In this document: positions 33,854 through 42,776 of the stretch, piece by piece | Layout: every line of letters begins with the position of its first letter | How positions within the stretch are numbered: the first letter of the stretch is position 1 | Origin: Hydrogenovibrio halophilus DSM 15072 | GTDB taxonomy: Bacteria; Pseudomonadota; Gammaproteobacteria; Thiomicrospirales; Thiomicrospiraceae | DNA: 64,000 nt | Assembly: GCF_000384235.1 (NCBI RefSeq) | Contig: NZ_KB913033.1 | Span: 1,247,164-1,311,163 of the forward strand | Direction: 5' to 3' | Position numbers and translations under genes: made by a program | Notes under the pieces: model-generated | Told to the model about the DNA's origin: nothing | The model's database searches: none | The model's input: only the letters and a program-made list of their open reading frames with translations

Positions 33854-36266
33854 GCTGTACCAGAAAGGCTGGCACGAATGGCTGTTGGCCATCGGGTTTG
33901 CGCTGATTCTGGGGTCGGTGTTTGCGTTGTACCAGGTGCACCGCGAATACGCGGATCAGGAGAGTCAGCGAATCAATACGTTTGCGATTGAGCAGGGCAA
34001 GCTGGAAATCGTCTCGCAGATGTACGGGTTGCGCAATCAGCTCAAGGTCCAGCTTGAAGGGCTGGTGCAGCAAAAGGCCAGGGACAGACGCCGGGCATTG
34101 CAACAGCAACTGAACATCACCCGCAAGGCCATTGTGGAAAAAGGCCAGCAACTGCGGGCGCTGGAAGACGATCCGGAGCGTACGGCCATATTGCAGAATC
34201 AGTTGCAGCTTCTGAATGCCGGTCTGGACGAACAGCTGTATTTTCAGTCGCTGGTGAATGACTTTGGCGAGATTGACGCGGCCAAAAATGTGCTCTATAC
34301 CCGCATTCTGCCGATTCAGAATCAGGCCGACATGCTGTTGACCGATTACAACGATCAGGTGTTGGCGACGTTCAACCGGATCAAAAGCAATTTGATCGGT
34401 TATCAGCAGACCAAAAACCGTGACATGACCCAGTGGATCTTCTGGGTGGTGGTCTGGGTGTTGACCGTCAGCGGGCTGGTGTTCTGGCTGGTGGTTCAGG
34501 CCCGATGTCGCGAGCGGCGCCATGCCGAAGAACTGGAATCGCAAGTGGCCGCACGCACCCGGGAGCTGGAGTCGGCCCGCCATGAGTTGCAACGGGCGCT
34601 GGCCGAACAGGAGGCGATTTTTCATTCTGCGCCGGACGCGATCATCAAAACCGACCGGTCTGCCAGGATCGTCGGGGCCAATCCGGCGGTGCAGACGCTG
34701 TTCGGTTACGCGCCCGATGAACTGATTGGGCAGAATGTGAAGGTTTTGATGCCTGATGAGGCGCGCCATCTGCACGACGAGCGGGTGCGTCAGTTTGATT
34801 CGGCGCGTTTGCAGCACAGCAATATGATGGGCCGGGACGGCCGTGTCGAAGGGCGACACAAAAGCGGCCGGGTGTTTCCAGTGGAAGCGGCCATTGGTGA
34901 AATCAAGCAGTGTGATCAGCAGGGCTTTACCGTTCTGATTCGAGACGTCAGCCGTACGGTCGAAATCGAACGCACATTGGTCCGTCAGAAAGACATTCTG
35001 GAAGCCTTGTGGCAGGCGACCAACGAGTTCATGGTTACCCGCAACATCAAAAAAGTGGCCGATTTTTTATTGGCAAAAGCCATTGATGTGACCCAGAGCG
35101 AATACGGGTTCATCGGCGAAGTGCGTCATGACCGCGAAGGCGCGCCTTACCTGAAAACATTGGCGTTGACCAACATCGCCTGGAACGATGAAACCCGCGA
35201 ACTGTACGAACGTCACGAGGCCGAAGACCAGGCGCTGGAATTCAGCAATCTGGACACCTTGTTCGGCGAGGTGTTGACGCACGAATACGTGGTCATCAGC
35301 AATGACCCCGAAAACGATCCCCGCGCCAGAGGCTTGCCGGAAGGGCATCCACCCCTGACCGCGTTTCTGGGGATTCCGGTCTTTTACGCCAACCAGCTTG
35401 TGGGTATGATCGGTCTGGCTAATCGGCCCGAGGGCTATGACGACTCGCTGGTGGAACTGCTGCAGCCATTCAATCAGAATTACGGGGCCCTGATTTATGT
35501 GCGCCGGATGCTGACCATTCAGGAGGAGATGCATCAGGAAATCGTGCGCGAACGCAATCAGGCCGAAAAAGCCAGTCGCGCCAAATCCGAATTTCTATCC
35601 AGCATGAGCCATGAGCTGCGCACCCCGCTCAACTCCATTCTAGGGTATGCTCAGTTGCTCGACATGGACACCCTGAGCGATGACCAGCAGGAAAACGTGC
35701 AGGAGATCGTGCAGGCCGGGGAACATCTGCTGGAGCTGATCAATGTGGTGTTGGACCTGTCCAAAATCGAGGCCGGAAAGGTGCAGCTCAAGCGCGAACC
35801 CGTGGCTCTGACCGGGGTCGTGGATGACTGCCTGTCGCTGGTTCGATCGCTGGCCAACTCGGCCGAGGTGACGCTGGAAATGACCGGGATGCAAGACATG
35901 ACTCTGATGGCCGATCGGGTGCGCCTCAAACAGGCGTTGCTGAACCTGCTGTCCAACGCGATCAAGTACAATCATCCCGGTGGACGGGTCAGCCTGACTC
36001 TGGACACGGAAGCCCCCGATTCGGCCACTTCCGGTTCTGTCACTTTATGGGTCACCGACACCGGCGAGGGCATCGACCCCGACAAAGTGCCCGAATTGTT
36101 CGAACCCTTTAACCGTCTGGGGCGCGACAGCGGGGTCATTGAAGGCACAGGTGTCGGCCTGGCCATTTCCAAGGAACTGATCACCCTGCAGGGCGGTGAT
36201 TTGATTTATCGTCCCAATTCCCCTCAGGGAAGCTGTTTCGGCATTCGCCTGCCCCTGGACGAATAA
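33843..36266 (+). CDS. PAS-GAF sensor histidine kinase
   Basis: About 807 residues: membrane helix near residues 15-32, long helical periplasmic region, second helix (WIFWVVVWVLTVSGLVFWLVV, about 200-220), PAS at about 255-370, GAF at about 385-560, HisKA (SEFLSSMSHELRTPLNSILG) and HATPase (LLNLLSNAIKYNHPGG, DTGEGIDPDK, GTGVGLAIS). The PAS region has MPDEARHLHDERVRQFD, which lines up with the heme-histidine region of FixL, so oxygen or NO sensing is possible. The ATG at 33843 overlaps the response regulator, its likely partner. Confidence 0.9.
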   Translation: MIRKLYQKGWHEWLLAIGFALILGSVFALYQVHREYADQESQRINTFAIEQGKLEIVSQMYGLRNQLKVQLEGLVQQKARDRRRALQQQLNITRKAIVEKGQQLRALEDDPERTAILQNQLQLLNAGLDEQLYFQSLVNDFGEIDAAKNVLYTRILPIQNQADMLLTDYNDQVLATFNRIKSNLIGYQQTKNRDMTQWIFWVVVWVLTVSGLVFWLVVQARCRERRHAEELESQVAARTRELESARHELQRALAEQEAIFHSAPDAIIKTDRSARIVGANPAVQTLFGYAPDELIGQNVKVLMPDEARHLHDERVRQFDSARLQHSNMMGRDGRVEGRHKSGRVFPVEAAIGEIKQCDQQGFTVLIRDVSRTVEIERTLVRQKDILEALWQATNEFMVTRNIKKVADFLLAKAIDVTQSEYGFIGEVRHDREGAPYLKTLALTNIAWNDETRELYERHEAEDQALEFSNLDTLFGEVLTHEYVVISNDPENDPRARGLPEGHPPLTAFLGIPVFYANQLVGMIGLANRPEGYDDSLVELLQPFNQNYGALIYVRRMLTIQEEMHQEIVRERNQAEKASRAKSEFLSSMSHELRTPLNSILGYAQLLDMDTLSDDQQENVQEIVQAGEHLLELINVVLDLSKIEAGKVQLKREPVALTGVVDDCLSLVRSLANSAEVTLEMTGMQDMTLMADRVRLKQALLNLLSNAIKYNHPGGRVSLTLDTEAPDSATSGSVTLWVTDTGEGIDPDKVPELFEPFNRLGRDSGVIEGTGVGLAISKELITLQGGDLIYRPNSPQGSCFGIRLPLDE

Positions 36267-36356
36267 CATCCGCCGCCTGTCGGTGTCAGTCTGACGGATG
36301 GGTTCCAAAATATCGCAGCCGTGCGCACTTTTGGTGCCATGCGTGCCTTTCTTTTT

Positions 36357-36368
36357 ACCAGGCCTGGT
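36357..36368. repeat. Iterated palindrome ACCAGGCCTGGT (exact)
   Basis: Intergenic, within the larger perfect palindrome TTTACCAGGCCTGGTAAA. The surrounding 36267-36606 gap holds no gene; it also contains the operator-like dyad at 36557. Confidence 0.9.
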
Positions 36369-36556
36369 AAACTTTGCCTTTAACCTTTTGTTTTTCTATT
36401 CGTTTTCGGATTGGGAACGGCCTTCGCAAGGGACGGGTGTTCTGTCTGAAAGTTCCGGCTCCTTCCCGGTTTGTTCCAGGGGGCTGCTCAGGTTCTGGAC
36501 ATGGTTTTGAACCCGATAAAAAAAATCAATGCCGGATTTTTAGCGGGCGTGTTTTT

Positions 36557-36577
36557 TTTGCGCACGATCTGTGCAAA
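36557..36577 (+). promoter_or_regulatory. Operator-like dyad before the ectoine catabolism operon
   Basis: Arms TTTGCGCA and TGTGCAAA separated by CGATC, ending 30 bp before the first start codon. Placement suits a repressor or activator of the operon, but no regulator gene is present here. Confidence 0.45.
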
Positions 36578-36606
36578 GATGAAGAAAGGCTCCCAACGGA
36601 GGGCGT

Positions 36607-37782
36607 ATGACGCTGGACTGGCAAACGCACCTGAACGATACGCGGGCAACGCGGCACTGGTTGCATCAGCATCCGGAATTGACCTGGCAGGAAGCCGGAA
36701 CCGCTCGGTTTGTGCGGGCACAGCTGGATGCGTTGGGCATTGCCTGGCGGCCCTGCGCCGAGCATGGCTGCGTGGCCACGCTTGCGCCCCATGCGGCAGG
36801 ACGGCATATCGCCTTGCGTTCGGACATGGATGCCCTGCCCATTGTGGAAGCGACGGGGTTGGATTTCGCCTCGAAACAAGCGGGGGTGATGCACGCCTGT
36901 GGCCACGATGGGCACATGGCGGCCTTGCTGGGCGCGGCCAAGTGGCTCAAAGCGCATGAATCCGCCTTGCCGGGGCCGGTGTCATTGCTGTTTCAACCCG
37001 CCGAAGAAGGCGGACACGGTGCCAGAGCCATGATCGAAGACGGCGCGTTGGAAGGCATCGATGAAATTTATGGCTGGCACAACTGGCCGGCCCTGCCACT
37101 CGGCACGGCCGTCTGTCCCACTGGGGCGGTGATGTCGGGCAACGGCACCTTTCACATTACCCTCAAAGGCCATGGCGGCCATGCTTCGCAGCCCGAGTCC
37201 ACCTCGGACGCGTTGCTGGCGGCCAGCGCCCTGATCCTGAATTTGCAGCAGATTGTCAGCCGCCGTTTGCCGCCGCAGGTGGCGGCGGTGGTCAGTGTCA
37301 CCTCCATGGACGCGCGCAATGCCCTGACGGTGATCGGCGACAAGGTGCTGTTGGAAGGCAGCATCCGCTTTGCCGATCCGGCGTTTCAGCGCCCGATCAA
37401 CGATGCGATTGACACCATCGCGCACGGCACCGCCCAAAGTTATGGCGTGACCGCCGAGGTGGAGATCCGTCCACGTTACAACCCCACACTCAACCATGCG
37501 CAACCGGCGGCGATTTATCGTGATGCCCTGCGCGCCGAATTGGGCGCGGATTCGGATCAGGTGGACCTGCGTTTGCCGCTGATGGCGTCCGAAGATTTCA
37601 GTTATTACCTCAATCAGATTCCGGGAGCGTTTGCCTTGGTGGGCATGGCGCAGACGAATGCCAAAAATGACCAGGCCTGGTACAGCGCGCCCTGTCACAG
37701 TCCGCAGTATCAGTTCAATGACCGGGTTCTGGATTCGGTGATGCGTGTTTTTTGTCGTTTGGCCGGGGTGCCGGTGGTGTGA
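36607..37782 (+). CDS. doeB2: M20 amidohydrolase, probable DoeB2-type N-acetyl-diaminobutyrate deacetylase
   Basis: A 391-residue M20D peptidase: LRSDMDALPI, VMHACGHDGHMAALLGAA and FQPAEEGGHGARAMIEDG supply the metal ligands and catalytic Glu, and the dimerisation domain has GHGGHASQPE. In ectoine degradation, DoeA opens the ring to N-alpha-acetyl-2,4-diaminobutyrate, which is then deacetylated; in some bacteria this step is done by an M20 enzyme (DoeB2) instead of an M14-type DoeB. Being first in an operon with the other three steps supports this. The iterated palindrome at 37670 encodes NDQAWYSAP. Confidence 0.8.
   Translation: MTLDWQTHLNDTRATRHWLHQHPELTWQEAGTARFVRAQLDALGIAWRPCAEHGCVATLAPHAAGRHIALRSDMDALPIVEATGLDFASKQAGVMHACGHDGHMAALLGAAKWLKAHESALPGPVSLLFQPAEEGGHGARAMIEDGALEGIDEIYGWHNWPALPLGTAVCPTGAVMSGNGTFHITLKGHGGHASQPESTSDALLAASALILNLQQIVSRRLPPQVAAVVSVTSMDARNALTVIGDKVLLEGSIRFADPAFQRPINDAIDTIAHGTAQSYGVTAEVEIRPRYNPTLNHAQPAAIYRDALRAELGADSDQVDLRLPLMASEDFSYYLNQIPGAFALVGMAQTNAKNDQAWYSAPCHSPQYQFNDRVLDSVMRVFCRLAGVPVV
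37670..37681. repeat. Iterated palindrome ACCAGGCCTGGT (exact)
   Basis: Inside the M20 amidohydrolase gene, encoding DQAW. Confidence 0.9.
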
Positions 37783-37806
37783 GAATTTGTGTAAAAGGAG
37801 AGAACA

Positions 37807-39060
37807 ATGGATTGGTTTGAACAGTATGAATCCGAAATCCGCGCCTACAGCCGCGCGTACCCTGCGGTGTTTGTCAAAGGTCAGAACGCCAAACAGTGGG
37901 ACGAAACCGGAAAGGAATACATCGACTTTTACGCCGGGGCTGGGGTGCTGAATTTCGGCCACAACAACCCCAAGCTCAAAGCCGCGATGATGGACTACCT
38001 GGCCGAAGACGGTGTGCTGCACAGTCTGGACATGATGACCGCGGCCAAGCGGGATTTCATTCAGGGCTTTGTGGAAACCATTCTTCAGCCACGCAAAATG
38101 GATTACAAGTTGCAGTTTATGGGCCCGACCGGCACCAATGCGGTGGAAGCGGCGCTCAAACTGGCGCGCAAGGTGACGGGGCGTCAGAATGTGATTGCGT
38201 TTGCCCAGGGCTTTCATGGCATGACGTTGGGGGCGCTGGCCTGCACCGCCAATGGCTATTTTCGTCAGGCGGCCGGGGTGCCGCTGAACCACGTGTCGCA
38301 CTGCCCGTTTGAAACCAATGTCGGCGGCGGACTGGCGATGCTGGACACCTTGCGCGCGCTTTATGACAACACTTCCGGCGGCGCGGAAAAACCGGCGGCG
38401 ATTCTGGTCGAGCCGATTCAGGCCGAAGGCGGGGTCAATGTGGCTTCCGCTGAGTGGTTGCAGGGATTGGACAAACTGGCCAAGGATCTGGGAGCACTGC
38501 TGATTGTGGACGACATTCAGGCCGGTTGCGGGCGCACCGGGCAGTATTTCAGTTTTGACGAGGCGGGCATTGATCCGGACATTATCACTTTGGCCAAGGG
38601 CCTGGGTGGTCTGGGCACACCCATCGCCATGAACCTGGTCAAGCCTGAGCACGACCAGCACTGGCAGCCGGGTGAGCACACTGGCACTTTCCGCGGCCAG
38701 AACCTGTCGTTTGTGGCCGGGCGCGAGGCTTTGCGCTATTTTGAAGACGACCAGCTGATGAACGCGGTGCACGACAAGGGCGAAATCATGGTCGGGGCGC
38801 TGGAGCAGATGGCGCAAACCTACCCGGATGCGGGTTTCAGTGTGCGCGGCAAAGGCATGATGCAGGCGCTGGACGTGGGCGATGGCGCTCTGGCCAAAGC
38901 CGTGGCGCGTGAATGTTTTGAGCGGGGCATGTTGTTTGGCCCCTGTGGGGTCGGCGGTTCGGTGATCAAGCTGATTCCGCCTTTGACCATTCCCGAAGAC
39001 GAACTGGTCGCGGGGTTGGAAATATTGTCTGAGGCCTTGGCCGCTTGCATGAAGGGGTAA
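37807..39060 (+). CDS. doeD: Diaminobutyrate aminotransferase of ectoine catabolism (DoeD)
   Basis: A 417-residue class III PLP aminotransferase: MGPTGTNAVEAALKLAR, FAQGFHGMTLGALA, ILVEPIQAEGGVNVAS, LIVDDIQAGCGRTG and the PLP lysine in ITLAKGLGG. It resembles EctB, which runs the same transamination in the biosynthetic direction, but no ectA or ectC is present and the neighbours are catabolic, so it most likely converts 2,4-diaminobutyrate to aspartate semialdehyde. Preceded by AAAGGAGAGAACA. Confidence 0.85.
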   Translation: MDWFEQYESEIRAYSRAYPAVFVKGQNAKQWDETGKEYIDFYAGAGVLNFGHNNPKLKAAMMDYLAEDGVLHSLDMMTAAKRDFIQGFVETILQPRKMDYKLQFMGPTGTNAVEAALKLARKVTGRQNVIAFAQGFHGMTLGALACTANGYFRQAAGVPLNHVSHCPFETNVGGGLAMLDTLRALYDNTSGGAEKPAAILVEPIQAEGGVNVASAEWLQGLDKLAKDLGALLIVDDIQAGCGRTGQYFSFDEAGIDPDIITLAKGLGGLGTPIAMNLVKPEHDQHWQPGEHTGTFRGQNLSFVAGREALRYFEDDQLMNAVHDKGEIMVGALEQMAQTYPDAGFSVRGKGMMQALDVGDGALAKAVARECFERGMLFGPCGVGGSVIKLIPPLTIPEDELVAGLEILSEALAACMKG

Positions 39061-39066
39061 GAAACG

Positions 39067-40362
39067 ATGAGAAAGCGCGATGACATGACCTTTCCGTATG
39101 AGGAATACGAACGCCGCATTGACGGCCTGCGCCAGCGCATGGCCAAGCGATTGCTGGATGCGGTGATCATTTCCGACCCGGAAAACCTGATGTATCTGAC
39201 CGATTATCAGACCACCGGCTATTCCTTTTTTCAGGCGCTGGTGGTGCCGCTCGAAGACGAGCCGTTTATGATCACGCGCAAACTGGAAGAGTCCAATGTG
39301 CACGCCCGAACCTGGGTGGAAATCACCCGCCCCTATCCGGACACGGGCGATGCGATTCAGATGCTGATTTCGTCCTTGCTGGAATTCAATTTGGTGGGCA
39401 AATCCATCGGTTACGAACGCAATTCCTACTTTTTTCCGGCGTATCACCAGGACACCTTTCATACCAGCTTTACCAAAAGCCGTTTGATGGATTGTTTCGG
39501 AATCGTGGAAGAAGGGCGTGTGTGTAAATCGGCCTGCGAACTGGAGGTGATGCAGAAAGCGGCGATTGCGACCAAAGCCGGGATGCAGGCAGGCATTGAC
39601 GCCTGTCAGCCCGGGGTGACCGAAAACGAAATCGGTGCCGAAATCAGTCGCGCCATGTTTGCCGCGGGCGGCGAAATTCCGGCGGTGATGCCCTATGTCA
39701 CCTCCGGACCGCGAACCATGATCGGGCACGCGTCCTGGGAAGGGCGCGAAGTTCAGCCCAACGAACACGTGTTTCTGGAAATCGCCGGGTCCTATCGGCG
39801 TTATCACACCGCGATGATGCGCACCGTGGTCTGTGGTGAGCTCACCGACAGCTTTTGCAAAGCCCAGGAAACCATGAAAACGGCGTTGGCCCATGCGCGC
39901 AAGGAATTGCGTCCGGGCATGACCGTGTCCGATGCCGACAACATGCTGCGCAACATCATTGCCGACAACGAACTGGGGGCCAAACTGATTACCCGTTCCG
40001 GCTATTCGATCGGGATTGCCTTTCCCCCCAGTTGGGATGAGGGCTACATTCTGAGTCTGTATCAGGGCCACAGTGCGGTGCTGGAACCGGGCATGACCTT
40101 TCACGTGATTCCCTGGATGTGGGGGGTGGACGGTGACAAGTCCTGCGGCATCAGTGACACTTTTTACATTACCGAAGACGGCTGCGGATCGTTTTTTGAA
40201 GACGTGCCACAGGATTTCAGCATCAAAACAAACAGCATGCTCGACCGCGAAAAGCTCAATCAACCGCGACCGGTTTTGCCGCCGACGGCGTTGAAGTTGG
40301 ACGTAGAAGGGGTCAGTCAACCCGCAAAAAGCGCGAAAAAGAAGCACAAAAAAGGAAAATAA
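39067..40362 (+). CDS. doeA: Ectoine hydrolase (M24 family, DoeA)
   Basis: A 431-residue M24 (aminopeptidase P-like) protein. DPENLMYLTDYQTTGYSFFQ, FPAYHQDTFHTSFTKSRLMD, GRVCKSACELEVMQKAA and MIGHASWEGREVQPNEHVFL are typical of DoeA/EutD, which opens ectoine to N-acetyl-diaminobutyrate. Some canonical M24 metal ligands are replaced, as usual for this subgroup. The C-terminus has an unusual basic tail (AKSAKKKHKKGK) beyond the family's usual end of about 400 residues. An ATG six codons inside could also serve as start. Confidence 0.88.
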   Translation: MRKRDDMTFPYEEYERRIDGLRQRMAKRLLDAVIISDPENLMYLTDYQTTGYSFFQALVVPLEDEPFMITRKLEESNVHARTWVEITRPYPDTGDAIQMLISSLLEFNLVGKSIGYERNSYFFPAYHQDTFHTSFTKSRLMDCFGIVEEGRVCKSACELEVMQKAAIATKAGMQAGIDACQPGVTENEIGAEISRAMFAAGGEIPAVMPYVTSGPRTMIGHASWEGREVQPNEHVFLEIAGSYRRYHTAMMRTVVCGELTDSFCKAQETMKTALAHARKELRPGMTVSDADNMLRNIIADNELGAKLITRSGYSIGIAFPPSWDEGYILSLYQGHSAVLEPGMTFHVIPWMWGVDGDKSCGISDTFYITEDGCGSFFEDVPQDFSIKTNSMLDREKLNQPRPVLPPTALKLDVEGVSQPAKSAKKKHKKGK

Positions 40363-40372
40363 GGAGTCGTCT

Positions 40373-41746
40373 ATGTTTGTCGCCACCAACCCCACGACCG
40401 GGCAGGCCATGGAAGGGTACCCAGCCATGAGTGGTTCTGAGATCGATGCCGCTGTGGAACTGAGTCAGCAGGCGTTCCAGGGCTGGCGCAAAACCGGTTT
40501 TGCCGAACGGGCCACATTGCTCCATCAGGTCGCCGATTTAATGAACGAAGACGAAGAGCGTCTGGCCCGCCTGATGACGGTGGAAATGGGCAAACCGATC
40601 AAAGAAGCCCGCGGCGAGGTGCAAAAAGCCATTTGGTGCGCACGCCATTACGCCGACCACGCCGAGGGCTATCTGGCACCGGTCACGCTGGCGTCCGATG
40701 CCAGTCACAGTTATGTGCAGCATCTGCCGCTTGGTCCGCTGTTGGGGATTCTGCCCTGGAACGCGCCTTTCTGGCTGGCCTTCCGTTTTGGCGCTCCGGC
40801 CCTGATGGCGGGCAATACCTGTCTGATGAAACACGATTCGCATGTACCTGCCTGCGCGGAAGCCATCGCCGAACTGTTTGAAAAGGTGGGGGCGCCAGAA
40901 GGCCTGTTTCAAAACATGCGGGTACACAACGAACAGGTAGCGCGCATCATTGAGCACCCGGCTGTGCAGGCGGTTTCTTTGACCGGGTCCAGTTCGGCCG
41001 GTTCGCAAGTGGCGTCACTGGCCGCCCGACACATCAAACCCGCGGTGCTGGAACTTGGCGGCTCCGACCCGAGTCTGGTGCTGGCCGACGCGGATGTCAA
41101 CAAGGCCGCCGAGGTGCTGGCGCTGTCGCGCATCATCAATGCCGGTCAGTCCTGCATCGCAGCCAAGCGTTTGATTGTGGAAGCGCCGGTGTACGATCAA
41201 TTTGTCGAACATTTGACCAACCAGCTGGCGGCATTGAAACTGGGCGATCCCTGTGAGGAAAGCACTCAGGTCGGCCCCATTGCGCGGGAAGATTTGCGCG
41301 AAGGGTTGCATCGTCAGGTGACCGAGACCGTCAATCAGGGCGCGCGCTGTCTGCTGGGCGGTGAAATGCCGCCCGGCCCCGGTTTTTTCTATCCGGTGAC
41401 GGTGCTGGCGGATGTGACGCCGGGCATGCAGGCCTCCTGCGAAGAAACCTTTGGGCCGATTGCGGTGGTGATGAAAGCCGACAACGCCGAGCAGGCGCTG
41501 GCCATGGCCAATGACAGCGACTATGGGCTGGCGGCCTCCATCTGGACCGCCGATACCGCCAAAGCCGAAGCCATGAGCCGTGAGATCGAAGCGGGGCAGG
41601 TGGCCATCAACGGCATTGTCAAAACCGATCCGCGTCTGCCCAGTGGCGGGATCAAGCGTTCCGGGTACGGGCGCGAACTGGGGCCACATGGCATTCGCGA
41701 ATTTGTGAATGTGCAACAGGTTTGGGTCGGACCGGCGCAGAGCTGA
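40373..41746 (+). CDS. doeC: Aldehyde dehydrogenase of ectoine catabolism (DoeC)
   Basis: A 457-residue ALDH: LGILPWNAPFWLAFRFGAPA, SLTGSSSAGS, VLELGGSDP with the catalytic Glu and NAGQSCIAAKR with the catalytic Cys. It is of the succinate-semialdehyde type and, by position, would oxidise aspartate semialdehyde to aspartate, the last step from ectoine. GGAGTCGTCT precedes the ATG. The operon ends here; the iterated palindrome follows 15 bp later. No ectoine transporter or DoeX/EnuR regulator is in the window. Confidence 0.87.
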   Translation: MFVATNPTTGQAMEGYPAMSGSEIDAAVELSQQAFQGWRKTGFAERATLLHQVADLMNEDEERLARLMTVEMGKPIKEARGEVQKAIWCARHYADHAEGYLAPVTLASDASHSYVQHLPLGPLLGILPWNAPFWLAFRFGAPALMAGNTCLMKHDSHVPACAEAIAELFEKVGAPEGLFQNMRVHNEQVARIIEHPAVQAVSLTGSSSAGSQVASLAARHIKPAVLELGGSDPSLVLADADVNKAAEVLALSRIINAGQSCIAAKRLIVEAPVYDQFVEHLTNQLAALKLGDPCEESTQVGPIAREDLREGLHRQVTETVNQGARCLLGGEMPPGPGFFYPVTVLADVTPGMQASCEETFGPIAVVMKADNAEQALAMANDSDYGLAASIWTADTAKAEAMSREIEAGQVAINGIVKTDPRLPSGGIKRSGYGRELGPHGIREFVNVQQVWVGPAQS

Positions 41747-41760
41747 GGGCTGTATTTTTA

Positions 41761-42219
41761 ACCAGGCCTGGTGGTTTTGTTGATGATTCATCCAAGTTAA
41801 TGGTTGTGCTCGCTCTTTTTTACAGCGCAAGAGCAGATGTGTTCATTTTTTCTCGGCTTACCCCTGCGGGCGCCGAGTTCTTCGTTTGCTTGTGCAAAAA
41901 ACGAACCAAAAAAGCACACCCAGCACACGCTTTCTGTGCATTCTAAGCCCTGCCACAGGGCCCTTGCGAACTCGCTTCGCTCGGACAGCGCAAGGGACAT
42001 TTCCTGTGGCAAGACCAAGAAGCACAACGAAATCTTTGTGATGGGACCCTGACAACCCCAGCGGTTGATCACCGGTTTTTTCGGTTGTTATTGGGTTTTG
42101 GTATCGCGATCATAAATTTTGTCATCCCGACCTCAGCGGAGGGATCTTTGGAGTCCGGCTCCGTCTTTAAAGACCCTTCGGCTTCGCTCAGGGGGACAGT
42201 CTTTTTGACCAGGCCTGGT
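41761..42219 (+). repeat. Intergenic hairpin repeat, copy 1 (bounded by the iterated palindrome)
   Basis: A 459-bp unit that begins and ends with exact ACCAGGCCTGGT copies (41761 and 42208). It contains a small CTCGGC/GCCGAG hairpin near 41852-41877, a large hairpin at 41941-42021 (CCTGCCACAGG and CCCTTGCG pair with CGCAAGGG and CCTGTGGCAAG, apex ACTCGCTTCGCTC), and a REPIN-like pair at 42120-42200. Small open frames inside it (for example one containing CKKRTKKAHPAH) recur in other copies but look incidental. Confidence 0.85.
42208..42219. repeat. Iterated palindrome ACCAGGCCTGGT (exact)
   Basis: Right boundary of hairpin repeat copy 1, followed by GGTTTTGG; 44 bp before the tRNA-Leu promoter. 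Confidence 0.9.
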
Positions 42220-42262
42220 GGTTTTGGATGTGTTTTTGGCAGGAGATCGTTGGAATTTTTGC

Positions 42263-42291
42263 TTGACAAGGCAAGGCGGTTCACGGATAAT
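42263..42291 (+). promoter_or_regulatory. Sigma-70 promoter of tRNA-Leu (CAG)
   Basis: TTGACA (42263-42268) and GATAAT (42286-42291), 17-bp spacer. Confidence 0.85.
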
Positions 42292-42309
42292 TCGCGGCAT
42301 CCAATTCAA

Positions 42310-42396
42310 GCGGATGTGGCGGAATTGGTAGACGCGCAGGGTTCAGGTCTCTGTGGGGTAAAACCCGTGGGAGTTCAAGTCTCCCCATCCGCACCA
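42310..42396 (+). tRNA. tRNA-Leu (CAG)
   Basis: 87-nt class II tRNA with encoded CCA. GCGGATG acceptor pairs with CATCCGC; anticodon stem CAGGG/CTCTG and loop TTCAGGT give CAG. The variable arm is long, as expected for Leu. Confidence 0.95.
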
Positions 42397-42404
42397 ACAG
42401 CAAA

Positions 42405-42434
42405 CCCCAGTGATGGATGTCACTGGGGTTTTTT
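42405..42434 (+). terminator. Intrinsic terminator of tRNA-Leu
   Basis: CCCCAGTGA and TCACTGGGG form a perfect 9-bp stem with a six-base loop, followed by TTTTTT. Confidence 0.92.
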
Positions 42435-42446
42435 ACTTTCTGGCTT

Positions 42447-42776
42447 TCATGCTTCGGTGGAAACAGTCGCTCCAGCTTGGTTTGCGGCTTTGTTGACGCG
42501 CTCAACAAGCCGGTCTGTTGGTTTGTAGCTTGCGCGTTCAATTTTGCCTATATAGGCCTGGGACACACCCAAACGTTCTGCCAGTTGCACCTGAGTCAGA
42601 TTGGCCTTGATTCGCGCGCTCTTGATGGGATTATCAATATAGTCGGCCACATCAAAGGCAATCAGTTCATCTTCAGGGGTGGCATCCTGCGTGACCAGTC
42701 GTTGGTATTCTTCCCACGGAATAACCGCATACTCAGGTTTTTTGCCTTCCGGGTCAAAAATGATTTGTGCATTCAT
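42447..42776 (-). CDS. XRE-family antitoxin
   Basis: A 109-residue protein: N-terminal half (IIFDPEGKKPEYAVIPWEEYQRL) resembling type II antitoxins, C-terminal helix-turn-helix (LTQVQLAERLGVSQAYIGKIER). It follows a RelE-like toxin gene, and its ATG would overlap the stop of the unshifted toxin (TGAATG). It is intact although the toxin is frameshifted. Confidence 0.85.
   Translation of the reverse strand: MNAQIIFDPEGKKPEYAVIPWEEYQRLVTQDATPEDELIAFDVADYIDNPIKSARIKANLTQVQLAERLGVSQAYIGKIERASYKPTDRLVERVNKAANQAGATVSTEA

Noticed and set aside
37807-39060. Annotating the aminotransferase as biosynthetic EctB
   Set aside because: No ectA or ectC nearby and neighbours are ectoine hydrolase and semialdehyde dehydrogenase, so a catabolic role is more likely.
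36982-40428. A minus-strand open frame of about 1148 codons across the ectoine operon
   Set aside because: It is antisense to three well-supported enzyme genes, has low-complexity His/Gly/Gln-rich translation, and results from GC-rich codon use in the real genes.
41804-42052. Small recurrent open frames (containing CKKRTKKAHPA or similar) in the hairpin repeats
   Set aside because: They differ in frame and end between copies, lack ribosome sites and are better explained as part of the structured repeat.
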